A DNA stretch of 64,000 nucleotides from an uncultured Bacteroidota bacterium (GTDB lineage: Bacteria; Bacteroidota; Bacteroidia; Chitinophagales; Chitinophagaceae): contig CAIJXU010000064.1 of the NCBI GenBank assembly GCA_903824725.1, forward strand, positions 213,457 through 277,456, written 5' to 3'. A program made the position numbers and the translations under genes. Each line of letters begins with the position of its first letter. The first letter of the stretch is position 1. Below are positions 55,067 through 63,248 of this stretch, one piece after another. The notes under the pieces were generated by a model. It saw nothing but the letters and a program-made list of their open reading frames with translations. It did not search any database and was not told the origin of the DNA.

Positions 55067-56692
55067 ATGCGATTATTATTAGCGTTCTCCATTGTTTTTT
55101 TATTTAGTGCATGTATCAACCAACGAGTGGATTTGATCGTGCACCATGCGCAAATTTTTACGGTGAACAATGATTTTAGTTCAGCCGAAGCAATGGCCAT
55201 ACAGGATGGTAAAATTGTAGCCATTGGGAACAACGATGATATTTTAAAAGAATACAAATCGGATAGCATGGTGAATGCCCATGGGGCAAATGTTTATCCA
55301 GGTTTTATTGATGCACATGCTCATTTTTTAGGTTATGGGCAATCCTTATTTTCGGTTGATTTAATGTTTGTTTCTTCTTGGGAGCAAGCACTGGAGAAAG
55401 TAAAAACTTTTGCAGTGAATCATCCAGGAAAAGGATGGATTAAGGGAAGAGGTTGGGATCAAAATCGCTTCCCAGGGAAATCATTTCCTAGCAATGCAGA
55501 ACTCAATATTTTATTTCCTGATCGTCCAGTAATTTTAGAAAGGGTAGATGGGCATGCTAGTATTGCCAATGATTTTGCGTTGCAACTTGCAGGGATTAAA
55601 GCAGGTCAAAACATACAAGGAGGACAATTTACAATGCAAAATGGGAAGTTAACTGGTTTGTTAATAGACAATGCAGTGGGTGTAGTTGAAAGACAGGTGC
55701 CTACTGCAACCCAAGCAGATTATAAAGCATGGTTAATGGCAGCAGAGCAAAATTGCTTTGCAACTGGATTAACAACCATCACTGATTGCGGTTTAAGTAT
55801 TGATGATGTTGACAAGATAGATGCCTTACAAAAGTCCAATGATTTAAAAATGCGTTTGTATGTGATGCTTAGCGATCAGCCAAGTAGTTATCTTTCAAAA
55901 TATTTTACTGATGGTGGTTATGTGACCGATAAAATGAGGGTGAAGGGAATTAAAGTATATGGGGATGGAGCCCTAGGTTCAAGAGGGGCTTGTTTATTAC
56001 AACCTTATGCAGATAAAGTAGGATGGTCAGGATTTTTATTAAGTAACCCAGCTCATTTTGATAGTATTGCTGCAAAATTAATTAATACCGATTTCCAAAT
56101 GTGTACTCATGCCATTGGAGATAGCGCCAACAGAATGATTTTAAAAGTGTATGCGAAATATTTAAAAGGGAAAAATGATAAAAGATGGAGAATTGAACAT
56201 GCGCAAATATTGAATGCAGATGACTTTCATTATTTTGGTGACAATGCCATTGTTCCATCGGTGCAACCCACACATGCAACAAGTGATATGTATTGGGCAG
56301 GAGAAAGGCTAGGAGCAGAAAGATTAAAAGGAGGATATGCCTTTCAACAATTGTTGGCTCAAAATGGATGGCTTCCATTAGGTACCGATTTTCCTGTTGA
56401 AGAGATTAATCCTTTTAAAACATTTTTAGCGGCAGTGGCTCGACAAGATGCGAAAGGATTTCCTTCGGGTGGTTTTCAAATGGAGAATGCATTAACGCGT
56501 GAGCAAACCATTCGCGGAATGACCATTTGGGCAGCGAAAGCCAATCGAATGGAAAATCAAGTGGGTAGTTTAGAAATAGGAAAGAAGGCCGACTTTATTT
56601 TATTGGACAAGGACTTAATGAAAGTACCCACAGATAGTATTTTACACATTAAAGTGTTGAAGACTTATTTGAACGGAGAAAGAGTTTATTAG
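55067..56692 (+). CDS. Amidohydrolase family lipoprotein (YtcJ-like)
   Basis: A 541-residue metal-dependent hydrolase. The signal peptide ends in a lipobox (LFSAC, C16), so it is probably membrane-anchored outside the cytoplasm. Metal-ligand stretches are PGFIDAHAHFLG, the KVYGDGALGSRGA block, CTHAIGDSANR, RIEHAQIL and LGTDFPVE, matching the YtcJ/N-substituted formamide deformylase branch. The substrate is unknown. It ends in a long terminator stem shared with convergent fumC. Confidence 0.9.
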   Translation: MRLLLAFSIVFLFSACINQRVDLIVHHAQIFTVNNDFSSAEAMAIQDGKIVAIGNNDDILKEYKSDSMVNAHGANVYPGFIDAHAHFLGYGQSLFSVDLMFVSSWEQALEKVKTFAVNHPGKGWIKGRGWDQNRFPGKSFPSNAELNILFPDRPVILERVDGHASIANDFALQLAGIKAGQNIQGGQFTMQNGKLTGLLIDNAVGVVERQVPTATQADYKAWLMAAEQNCFATGLTTITDCGLSIDDVDKIDALQKSNDLKMRLYVMLSDQPSSYLSKYFTDGGYVTDKMRVKGIKVYGDGALGSRGACLLQPYADKVGWSGFLLSNPAHFDSIAAKLINTDFQMCTHAIGDSANRMILKVYAKYLKGKNDKRWRIEHAQILNADDFHYFGDNAIVPSVQPTHATSDMYWAGERLGAERLKGGYAFQQLLAQNGWLPLGTDFPVEEINPFKTFLAAVARQDAKGFPSGGFQMENALTREQTIRGMTIWAAKANRMENQVGSLEIGKKADFILLDKDLMKVPTDSILHIKVLKTYLNGERVY

Positions 56693-56707
56693 ATAAATTA
56701 AATACTA

Positions 56708-56747
56708 AAAAGAATCAATGTTATTTCGAACGAACATTGATTCTTTT
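56708..56747. terminator. Bidirectional terminator between the amidohydrolase gene and fumC
   Basis: The arms at 56708-56722 and 56733-56747 (core AGAATCAATGTT) form a perfect 15-bp stem around a 10-base loop, beginning and ending in A and T runs. The right arm overlaps the fumC stop codon (56746-56748). Confidence 0.88.
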
Positions 56748-58140
56748 ACAGCCCTACCATATCTTTTGGAATCACCCATGCATCAAATTCTTCAGGGGTA
56801 ACATAGCCTAATTTTACTGCCATCTCTTTTAGAGTGGTCCCTTCTTTATGTGCTTTTTGTGCAATCTCTGCTGCTTTATAATAACCAATTTTGGTATTCA
56901 ATGCAGTGACGAGCATTAAGCTATTGTTGACATGTTTTTTAATGTTTGACGCAATGGGTTCGATACCTATAGCACATTTGTCATTAAAGCTTACACAACC
57001 ATCACCTATTAATCTTGCACTATGTAAAAAGTTATAAATCATAACAGGCTTGAATACATTTAATTCAAAATGCCCCATGGCACCACCAATATTAATTGCA
57101 ACATCATTACCCATTACTTGAGCAGCAATCATGGTTAAGGCTTCACTTTGAGTTGGATTCACTTTGCCAGGCATAATTGAAGATCCTGGTTCGTTGTCGG
57201 GAATAAACAATTCTCCAATGCCACTTCTTGGACCAGAGGATAACATTCTAATATCATTTGCAATTTTCATCAAGCTGGCTGCCACTGTTTTTAAAGCACC
57301 ATGTGATTCTACAATGGCATCATGCGCAGCCAATGCTTCAAATTTATTTTCGGCTGTAATAAAAGGGAGCCCTGTTAAAGTAGCAATATGTTTTGCAACA
57401 TTTTCTGAATATCCTTTTGGCGTATTAATACCCGTACCTACTGCAGTCCCACCTAAAGCTAATTCGCTTAAATGAGATAATGTATTATGTATGGCTTTGA
57501 TACCATGCTTTAATTGACTTGCATAACCACTTATCTCCTGACCAAGTGTTAATGGTGTAGCGTCCATGAAATGAGTGCGTCCAATTTTTACGACATCCAT
57601 GAAAGCAACGCTCTTAGCTTCTAAAGTATCTTTTAATTTATTGATACCTGGTAAAGTTATATTGGATAATATTTGATAGGCTGCAATATGCATTGCGGTA
57701 GGAAAGGTGTCGTTAGAAGACTGCGATTTATTTACATCATCATTGGGATGTAAAAACTTTTCTTTGTCCGTTAATTTTCCACCTTGAATAACATGTCCGC
57801 GATAAGCGATGACTTCATTGACATTCATATTGCTTTGCGTGCCGCTACCTGTTTGCCAAATGACTAATGGAAATTGGTCATCTAATTTGCCAGCTAATAT
57901 TTCATCACAAACCACTCCAATTAAATCTGATTTTTCTTTTGAAAGTACGCCTGCTTCAAAATTGGTAATGGCAGCTGCTTTTTTTAAGTAAGCGAATGCC
58001 TTAATAATTTCCTTTGGCATTCTATTGATATCCTGCGCGATTTTAAAATTTTCAATACTTCTTTGTGTTTGTGCACCCCAATAAACATCTGCAGGTACAT
58101 TTACTTCACCCATCGTATCTTTTTCAATTCTGTATTCCAT
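56746..58140 (-). CDS. fumC: Class II fumarate hydratase
   Basis: Interconverts fumarate and L-malate in the TCA cycle without an iron-sulfur cluster. The 464-residue protein begins [28 protein letters not shown] and has the superfamily signature [13 protein letters not shown] with the catalytic serine loop, plus the active-site [21 protein letters not shown]. The ATG at 58140 is chosen; a GTG at 58161 would overlap the promoter-like box. It is a single-gene transcript with a shared terminator at its 3' end. Confidence 0.96.
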   Translation of the reverse strand: MEYRIEKDTMGEVNVPADVYWGAQTQRSIENFKIAQDINRMPKEIIKAFAYLKKAAAITNFEAGVLSKEKSDLIGVVCDEILAGKLDDQFPLVIWQTGSGTQSNMNVNEVIAYRGHVIQGGKLTDKEKFLHPNDDVNKSQSSNDTFPTAMHIAAYQILSNITLPGINKLKDTLEAKSVAFMDVVKIGRTHFMDATPLTLGQEISGYASQLKHGIKAIHNTLSHLSELALGGTAVGTGINTPKGYSENVAKHIATLTGLPFITAENKFEALAAHDAIVESHGALKTVAASLMKIANDIRMLSSGPRSGIGELFIPDNEPGSSIMPGKVNPTQSEALTMIAAQVMGNDVAINIGGAMGHFELNVFKPVMIYNFLHSARLIGDGCVSFNDKCAIGIEPIASNIKKHVNNSLMLVTALNTKIGYYKAAEIAQKAHKEGTTLKEMAVKLGYVTPEEFDAWVIPKDMVGL

Positions 58141-58160
58141 AATTGCAAATTTTGATAACA

Positions 58161-58168
58161 CAAAGGTA
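58161..58168 (-). promoter_or_regulatory. Candidate -7 box (TACCTTTG) for fumC
   Basis: CAAAGGTA on the plus strand reads TACCTTTG on the minus strand, 20 bases before the fumC ATG. Confidence 0.45.
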
Positions 58169-58226
58169 CTACAGCTATCATAAAATAGCGTCAGTGAACA
58201 GTATTAAATTCGGCTAAATAATAGAT

Positions 58227-59006
58227 TTAATGTCCCTTAAAAAGGGGCTTTCTTTTGTCTACAAAAGCTTGAATTCCTTCCTTGCTGTCGCTAGTAGCAA
58301 AACATTCACCAAAGAGGGTGGCTTCCACATCATAGCCATTCACCGCTTCGTTCCATGCGGCATTGACTGCTTTAATTGAATTAGAAACGGCTAATGGGGC
58401 TTTTTCATGACATACTCTTAATATAGAAAAAGCTTTATCTAATAGTTCAGATTGAGGTACAACATAATTCACTAATCCATAATTCATTGCCTGGGTGGCA
58501 TTGATGGTTTTACCAGTAATGACTAGTTCCATCGCCCTTCCTTTTCCTACTCTTTGTGTCAGCCTTTGCGAACCACCATATCCCACCATGATACCTAAAT
58601 TCACTTCGGGTTGACCAAAAACAGCACTTTCTGAAGCAATGATAAAGTGACAGGCCATTGCTAATTCGCAACCACCTCCTAATGCAAAACCATTTACACA
58701 GGCAATCACCGGCTTGGGCGCATTTTCAATTTTAAAAAATACTTCCTGTCCTTTTTTAGCGAGCGCGGTTGCTTCGGTCTTTGTTAAGGATTCAAATTCT
58801 TTTATATCTGCACCAGCGACAAAGCTTTTTAAACCTGCTCCAGTAATCACTACACTTTTAATTTCAGGAAATTTATATACTCTGTCCATGACGGCAGATA
58901 AGTCCATCATCACTTGTTGGTTAAGTGCATTTAGTTTGTCAGGACGATTTATGGTGATGATTAAAGTGTGGTCTTCCAATTTGGTAAACAAAGTTTGAAA
59001 TGACAT
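58227..59006 (-). CDS. Enoyl-CoA hydratase/isomerase (crotonase)
   Basis: A 259-residue crotonase-fold enzyme. The oxyanion-hole stretch FVAGADIKEFE and the two catalytic glutamates, in GGGCELAMAC and GQPEVNLGIM, are present, so it should act as a true enoyl-CoA hydratase, for example in fatty-acid or branched-chain amino-acid breakdown. It lies 27 bases after the B12-binding subunit gene, which fits a CoA-ester pathway. Confidence 0.92.
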   Translation of the reverse strand: MSFQTLFTKLEDHTLIITINRPDKLNALNQQVMMDLSAVMDRVYKFPEIKSVVITGAGLKSFVAGADIKEFESLTKTEATALAKKGQEVFFKIENAPKPVIACVNGFALGGGCELAMACHFIIASESAVFGQPEVNLGIMVGYGGSQRLTQRVGKGRAMELVITGKTINATQAMNYGLVNYVVPQSELLDKAFSILRVCHEKAPLAVSNSIKAVNAAWNEAVNGYDVEATLFGECFATSDSKEGIQAFVDKRKPLFKGH

Positions 59007-59033
59007 AATAAAAAATTTAATTTTTATTGCACC

Positions 59034-59444
59034 TTATTTTCTGCGTTCTTCCACCCAATCACGAATGTATTGAGCGATATCAATGGTGTTGGTACCCGGT
59101 GCAAATAAAGTACCTACCCCCATTTCTCGTAACACGATATTATCTTGTTCAGGAATAATGCCGCCACCTGTTAGTAAAACATTTTTCAAACCTTTTTCCT
59201 GCATTAACTTATATACTTTGGGAAAAACAGTCATATGCGCTCCTGATAATATACTAATTCCAATGGCGTCCACATCTTCTTGTAAGGCAGCCTGCACGAC
59301 CATTTCAGGGCTTTGACGAAGTCCTGTATAAATGACTTCCATTCCAGCATCGCGCAAAGCGGTGGCAATAATTTTGGCGCCTCGGTCGTGACCGTCTAAT
59401 CCTACTTTGGCGACTAATACTCTTATTGGTTTTGAAATGGACAT
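59034..59444 (-). CDS. Cobalamin-binding subunit of a methylmalonyl-CoA-type mutase
   Basis: A 136-residue stand-alone B12-binding domain. The cobalamin motif DxHxxG is seen in [13 protein letters not shown], followed by the [10 protein letters not shown] and [11 protein letters not shown] stretches, as in the C-terminal domain of methylmalonyl-CoA mutase. Such small subunits pair with a separate large catalytic subunit, for example in split methylmalonyl- or isobutyryl-CoA mutases. No large subunit is in the window. It sits 23 bases after gltX and before the crotonase gene. Confidence 0.92.
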   Translation of the reverse strand: MSISKPIRVLVAKVGLDGHDRGAKIIATALRDAGMEVIYTGLRQSPEMVVQAALQEDVDAIGISILSGAHMTVFPKVYKLMQEKGLKNVLLTGGGIIPEQDNIVLREMGVGTLFAPGTNTIDIAQYIRDWVEERRK

Positions 59445-59467
59445 ATTAAGTGTTGTAACAATTTACA

Positions 59468-61003
59468 TTATTTATTGGAAAGTAATTTCAAACTGTGGTC
59501 AATTCTTTTTTGCGCATCTTCTAATTCGATGGATTGTATAATATCAAAAACGCCAGGTCCGAATTTGCCGCCTACCAACATCAATCTTAAAGGAAGCATG
59601 AGGTCGCCTGGTTTAATCTCGTGGGTCGCTGCTAAGTTTTTAAAATGGAGTTCTAATTCAGAAGCCTGCGTAAGTGTCACGCCCTTGCTCAGCATCGTTT
59701 GATATTCTAGCATCAAAGCCGAAAAAAAGGCTTGTTTTTTGTCGTCCCATTTAGGAAGTAGGGCGGCAGTATCAATTTGACTTGGTGCTTGAAAAAAGAA
59801 GCTACTTTGTGTTATAAAATCGGTGAGTAAATGACATCGGTCTTTCACGAGTCCTATTACTTTTACTAAATAAGAGGGTTCATGTACCTCAATTTGGGCG
59901 TCATCGAAAAAAGGGTTCACTAAAGCAGCAAGTGTGGCGTCATCTGTTTTTTTAATCCATTCCTGATTGAACCACTTTGCTTTTTCGTAATCAAATTTAG
60001 CACCTCCTTTATGGACGCGTTCTAATGAGAATTGCGAGATGAGTTCTTCTATCGAAAAAATTTCTTTATCTGTTCCATCATTCCAACCTAGTAAGGCTAA
60101 TAAATTAATAAGTGCTTCCGGTAAAAATCCTCTTTCTTTAAATCCAATGGTTTGCTCTTTGGTGTTGGGATCCATCCAATCCATCGCAAATACAGGAAAG
60201 CCTAATCTTTCTCCATCTCGTTTGCTTAATTTTCCATGACCTTCTGGCTTTAAGATTAAAGGTAAATGCGCCCACTTAGGCATTTTATCTAATCCAAATA
60301 AATATTTCCATAATAAAATATGGACAGGCGCACTGGGTAGCCATTCTTCGCCACGAAAAGCATGTGTAATTTTCATTAAATGATCATCTACCACAACTGC
60401 TAAATGATAGGTAGGCATGCCATCGGCTTTAAGTAAAACTTTATCATCTACGGTACTAGTATCAAATGAAACTTCACCACGAATCAAGTCGTGAAAAGTT
60501 AAATTTTCTTGCTCTGGCATTTTAATACGAATAACATAGGGTGTATTACTTTTTAATAAATCACTTACTTCGCTTTCGCTTAATGCAATGGAATTTTTCA
60601 TTTCCATTCGATGTGCACGACTATATTGAAAATTTGGAATCTGACTTCTCTTTGCTTCTAAATCAGCAGCAGTATCAAACGCATAATAGGCATGTCCTTG
60701 CGCGATCAATTGATCGGCATATTGCTTGTATAAATGTTTGCGCTCGCTTTGACGATAAGGGCCATAAGCGCCTGGGTGCACTGGGCTTTCGTCTGGCACC
60801 ATGCCGCACCAATTTAAGGTGTCTAATATATATTGTTCGGCACCTGCTACAAAACGGGACTGATCGGTATCCTCGATCCTTAATATAAATTCGCCCCCAT
60901 GATGTTTTGCAAATAGATAATTAAATAAAACGGTTCTCACCCCACCAATGTGCAATCCGCCTGTAGGTGAGGGCGCAAACCTTACTCTGACCTTTGAATC
61001 CAT
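59468..61003 (-). CDS. gltX: Glutamate--tRNA ligase
   Basis: Charges tRNA-Glu (in many bacteria also tRNA-Gln). The 511-residue class I synthetase has the HIGH-type motif PSPTGGLHIGGVRTVLF and KLSKRDG as the KMSKS-type loop, with the anticodon domain at the C-terminus. It is the first gene of a transcript with the B12-binding subunit and crotonase genes. Its start is 62 bases from the divergent polysaccharide deacetylase gene. Confidence 0.96.
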   Translation of the reverse strand: MDSKVRVRFAPSPTGGLHIGGVRTVLFNYLFAKHHGGEFILRIEDTDQSRFVAGAEQYILDTLNWCGMVPDESPVHPGAYGPYRQSERKHLYKQYADQLIAQGHAYYAFDTAADLEAKRSQIPNFQYSRAHRMEMKNSIALSESEVSDLLKSNTPYVIRIKMPEQENLTFHDLIRGEVSFDTSTVDDKVLLKADGMPTYHLAVVVDDHLMKITHAFRGEEWLPSAPVHILLWKYLFGLDKMPKWAHLPLILKPEGHGKLSKRDGERLGFPVFAMDWMDPNTKEQTIGFKERGFLPEALINLLALLGWNDGTDKEIFSIEELISQFSLERVHKGGAKFDYEKAKWFNQEWIKKTDDATLAALVNPFFDDAQIEVHEPSYLVKVIGLVKDRCHLLTDFITQSSFFFQAPSQIDTAALLPKWDDKKQAFFSALMLEYQTMLSKGVTLTQASELELHFKNLAATHEIKPGDLMLPLRLMLVGGKFGPGVFDIIQSIELEDAQKRIDHSLKLLSNK

Positions 61004-61020
61004 GCTTTCGTTTATTTACA

Positions 61021-61028
61021 CAAAGATA
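61021..61028 (-). promoter_or_regulatory. Candidate -7 box (TATCTTTG) for gltX
   Basis: CAAAGATA on the plus strand reads TATCTTTG on the minus strand, 17 bases before the gltX ATG. The same sequence faces the other way at 61055. Confidence 0.45.
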
Positions 61029-61054
61029 ATATTCAATTGGGCAAAAGAACTATT

Positions 61055-61062
61055 TATCTTTG
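61055..61062 (+). promoter_or_regulatory. Candidate -7 box (TATCTTTG) for the polysaccharide deacetylase gene
   Basis: TATCTTTG fits TAnnTTTG and ends 3 bases before the ATG at 61066, the shortest gap seen in the window. Confidence 0.45.
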
Positions 61063-61065
61063 TGT

Positions 61066-61689
61066 ATGTATTTGATAAAAACCCCATTTTGGCTTAGGGC
61101 AATTTATCCATCTGGCACATGGCGAATTCCAACAAAGCAAAAGGTGATTTACCTTAGTTTTGATGATGGGCCGCACCCTGAAGCCACTTCATTTGTTTTG
61201 GAGCAATTAAATAAATTTAATGCTAAGGGGACTTTTTTTTGTATTGGAAAAAATGTGCTTGCCTTCCCTAATTTATATGAATCTATTTTATCTCAGGGTC
61301 ATACGGTGGGCAACCATACTTATGATCATTTAAATGGGTGGAAAGTGTCTCGGCAGGATTATATTCAAAATATAAAAGCTGCGAGTAAATTAATTACATC
61401 TAATTTGTTTAGACCACCTTATGGTCGAATAAAACCTTCTCAAATAAAAAGTATAAGTCAGGATTCAAGTTTACCTCAGCAAATGATTATGTGGGATGTG
61501 TTAAGTGCCGACTTTGATACGCAATTACGTGGGGAACAATGCGCCCAGCATGTCATTAAAAATGCAGTGCCTGGATCTATCGTTGTTTTTCATGATAGTG
61601 CGAAAGCATGGGAAAGATTGCAAGTGGCATTGCCCATCGTACTTCATCATTTTACCTCCTTGGGTTATACTTTTGAAGCCATCCGATAA
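61066..61689 (+). CDS. Polysaccharide deacetylase (NodB homology domain)
   Basis: A 207-residue carbohydrate esterase 4-type enzyme. The NodB motifs are in order: YLSFDDGPHPEAT (catalytic base and metal aspartate), GNHTYDH (metal histidines), FRPPYGRIKPSQ, MWDVLSADFD and SIVVFHDS. It probably removes acetyl groups from a cell-wall or surface polysaccharide. No signal peptide is clear; the N-terminus begins directly before the domain. The ATG at 61066 is used; a TTG at 61060 is also open. The 180 bases after it (61690-61869) hold no recognisable gene or terminator. Confidence 0.9.
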   Translation: MYLIKTPFWLRAIYPSGTWRIPTKQKVIYLSFDDGPHPEATSFVLEQLNKFNAKGTFFCIGKNVLAFPNLYESILSQGHTVGNHTYDHLNGWKVSRQDYIQNIKAASKLITSNLFRPPYGRIKPSQIKSISQDSSLPQQMIMWDVLSADFDTQLRGEQCAQHVIKNAVPGSIVVFHDSAKAWERLQVALPIVLHHFTSLGYTFEAIR

Positions 61690-61869
61690 TATTGGCAAAA
61701 AAAAGGCCAAGGTAGAAACCTCAGCCGGTATAATCCGTACCCTATAAAAAACAAAGTTTAATTCGAAAGTGATAGCAGATGCTATTCATCCCTTTAAACG
61801 ATATAAATTCCTATTTTAGTATGTTAGGAGTAAAAAAAACACTTGTTTTGCATTTAATAAGTATGAACT

Positions 61870-62637
61870 ATGAACTTTATTGATACACATGCTCACCTAT
61901 ATTCAGAAGAATTTCAGGAAGATATTGTCACTACAATACAGTCTGCCATAATTAATGGCATTACAAAAATTGTAATGCCAGGTATTGACAGTACTGCAAT
62001 TCAAGCAATGTTGTTATTGGAAAAAGATTATCCTGAAATCTGTATTCCAACCATGGGGTTGCATCCTTGTTATGTTAAGGAGAATTTCAAAGCGGAACTT
62101 GCCATTATCGAAGAATGGCTTACTAAAAGAAAATTTGTTGCTATTGGGGAGATAGGCTTGGATTATTATTGGGATAAGACTTTTGTGGATCAACAAAAAG
62201 AGGTTTTTGAAACTCAAATGCAATGGGCTCTAAATTTCAATATTCCGATAATTATTCATACTCGAAATGCAATGGGCGAGACTATTGACGCAGTAAAACC
62301 ATTTGCGAAAAAAGGTTTGCGTGGGGTATTCCATTGTTTTAGTGGAAGTAAGGAATCAGCCGAGCAAATTATTGATATGGGTTTCCATTTAGGTTTGGGT
62401 GGGGTGCTCACTTATAAAAATGCGGGCGTTGCCGAAGCAATAAAAGATATTCCCATGGAGTGTCTTGTTTTAGAAACTGATTCACCTTATTTATCACCCG
62501 TACCTTATAGGGGGAAGAGAAATGAGCCTGCTTTTATGTTAGAAGTGGCTAAAAAATTAGCTGAAATAAAAAGTAGGACTCTTCACGAGGTGGCGACAAT
62601 TACAACATTAACAGCAGAAAAATTATTTGGAATTTAG
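61870..62637 (+). CDS. tatD: TatD family metal-dependent hydrolase
   Basis: A 255-residue TIM-barrel DNase/hydrolase of the TatD family. Metal-ligand stretches in order are FIDTHAHLYS, GEIGLDYYWD, IIIHTRNA, FHCFSGSKE and LETDSPYLSP, all intact. TatD proteins are 3'-5' exonucleases thought to act in DNA repair or RNA turnover. It lies 26 bases before the secreted HELGH protein gene. Confidence 0.94.
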   Translation: MNFIDTHAHLYSEEFQEDIVTTIQSAIINGITKIVMPGIDSTAIQAMLLLEKDYPEICIPTMGLHPCYVKENFKAELAIIEEWLTKRKFVAIGEIGLDYYWDKTFVDQQKEVFETQMQWALNFNIPIIIHTRNAMGETIDAVKPFAKKGLRGVFHCFSGSKESAEQIIDMGFHLGLGGVLTYKNAGVAEAIKDIPMECLVLETDSPYLSPVPYRGKRNEPAFMLEVAKKLAEIKSRTLHEVATITTLTAEKLFGI

Positions 62638-62663
62638 TTTAATCAATTAATAAAAATCATTTT

Positions 62664-63248
62664 ATGAAAACGGCAATTAAATTAGTGTTGTTTTTTATTT
62701 TCTATACTAACGCATCTTTCTCTCAGCTTATTATAGATAAGAAGGAAGGATTTGCAATCATGAGGAAGTCCTCTTATAAATTTCCAAAATTTTTCAGAGA
62801 GTTTCAGTATATAAATAAAACAGAATCAAGAATAAAAGGATTTAATTTTTTTAGAGATAATAATGCTGGAAGTCCGGCAAAAGCATCTAAAGACGGCATT
62901 ATACATTTAAATGTTTCATTTTTTGAGAATACCCCTGTTGACTATGAAGATAATAGGCTTGTAGTAGTTCTATATCACGAATTAGGTCATTTGTATTATT
63001 TTACAAATAATACAAATGATAATAATAGAGAGGATAATGAAAAATTTGCTTTTGAATTCTCATTAAAAAGAACAAAAAATTTGGCACTTTTTGGTGATTG
63101 TCAACCATTGAAAACAGGGCTAAAGTATATGCAACAAAGAAGTTTGTCAAATGATTTACAAGATCAGCATGTAAGGGCATTGAAGCGCATGATGAATGGC
63201 CCAATAGTTAAATCTTATTTATCCTTTGTAGAACAAAATTGTCATTAA
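62664..63248 (+). CDS. Putative secreted zinc metalloprotease (HELGH), unknown family
   Basis: A 194-residue protein with a signal peptide ending near SFSQ. The segment VVLYHELGHLYYF contains HExxH, the zincin active-site motif, and NEKFAFEFSLK, some 23 residues later, could give the third ligand. The C-terminal part has a cysteine in LFGDCQPL and another in EQNCH, with DQHVR between them. I do not recognise the family beyond the zincin motif. The stop is adjacent to that of the convergent gene at 63249. Confidence 0.7.
   Translation: MKTAIKLVLFFIFYTNASFSQLIIDKKEGFAIMRKSSYKFPKFFREFQYINKTESRIKGFNFFRDNNAGSPAKASKDGIIHLNVSFFENTPVDYEDNRLVVVLYHELGHLYYFTNNTNDNNREDNEKFAFEFSLKRTKNLALFGDCQPLKTGLKYMQQRSLSNDLQDQHVRALKRMMNGPIVKSYLSFVEQNCH

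Noticed and set aside
60541..60888. 115-residue plus-strand frame opposite gltX
   Set aside because: It is antisense to conserved gltX sequence and has no independent support.
61690..61869. Possible riboswitch or terminator after the deacetylase gene
   Set aside because: Only a 5-bp stem with an A-rich loop (TTGGC/GCCAA) and a 4-bp stem were found, with no T run and no known fold.
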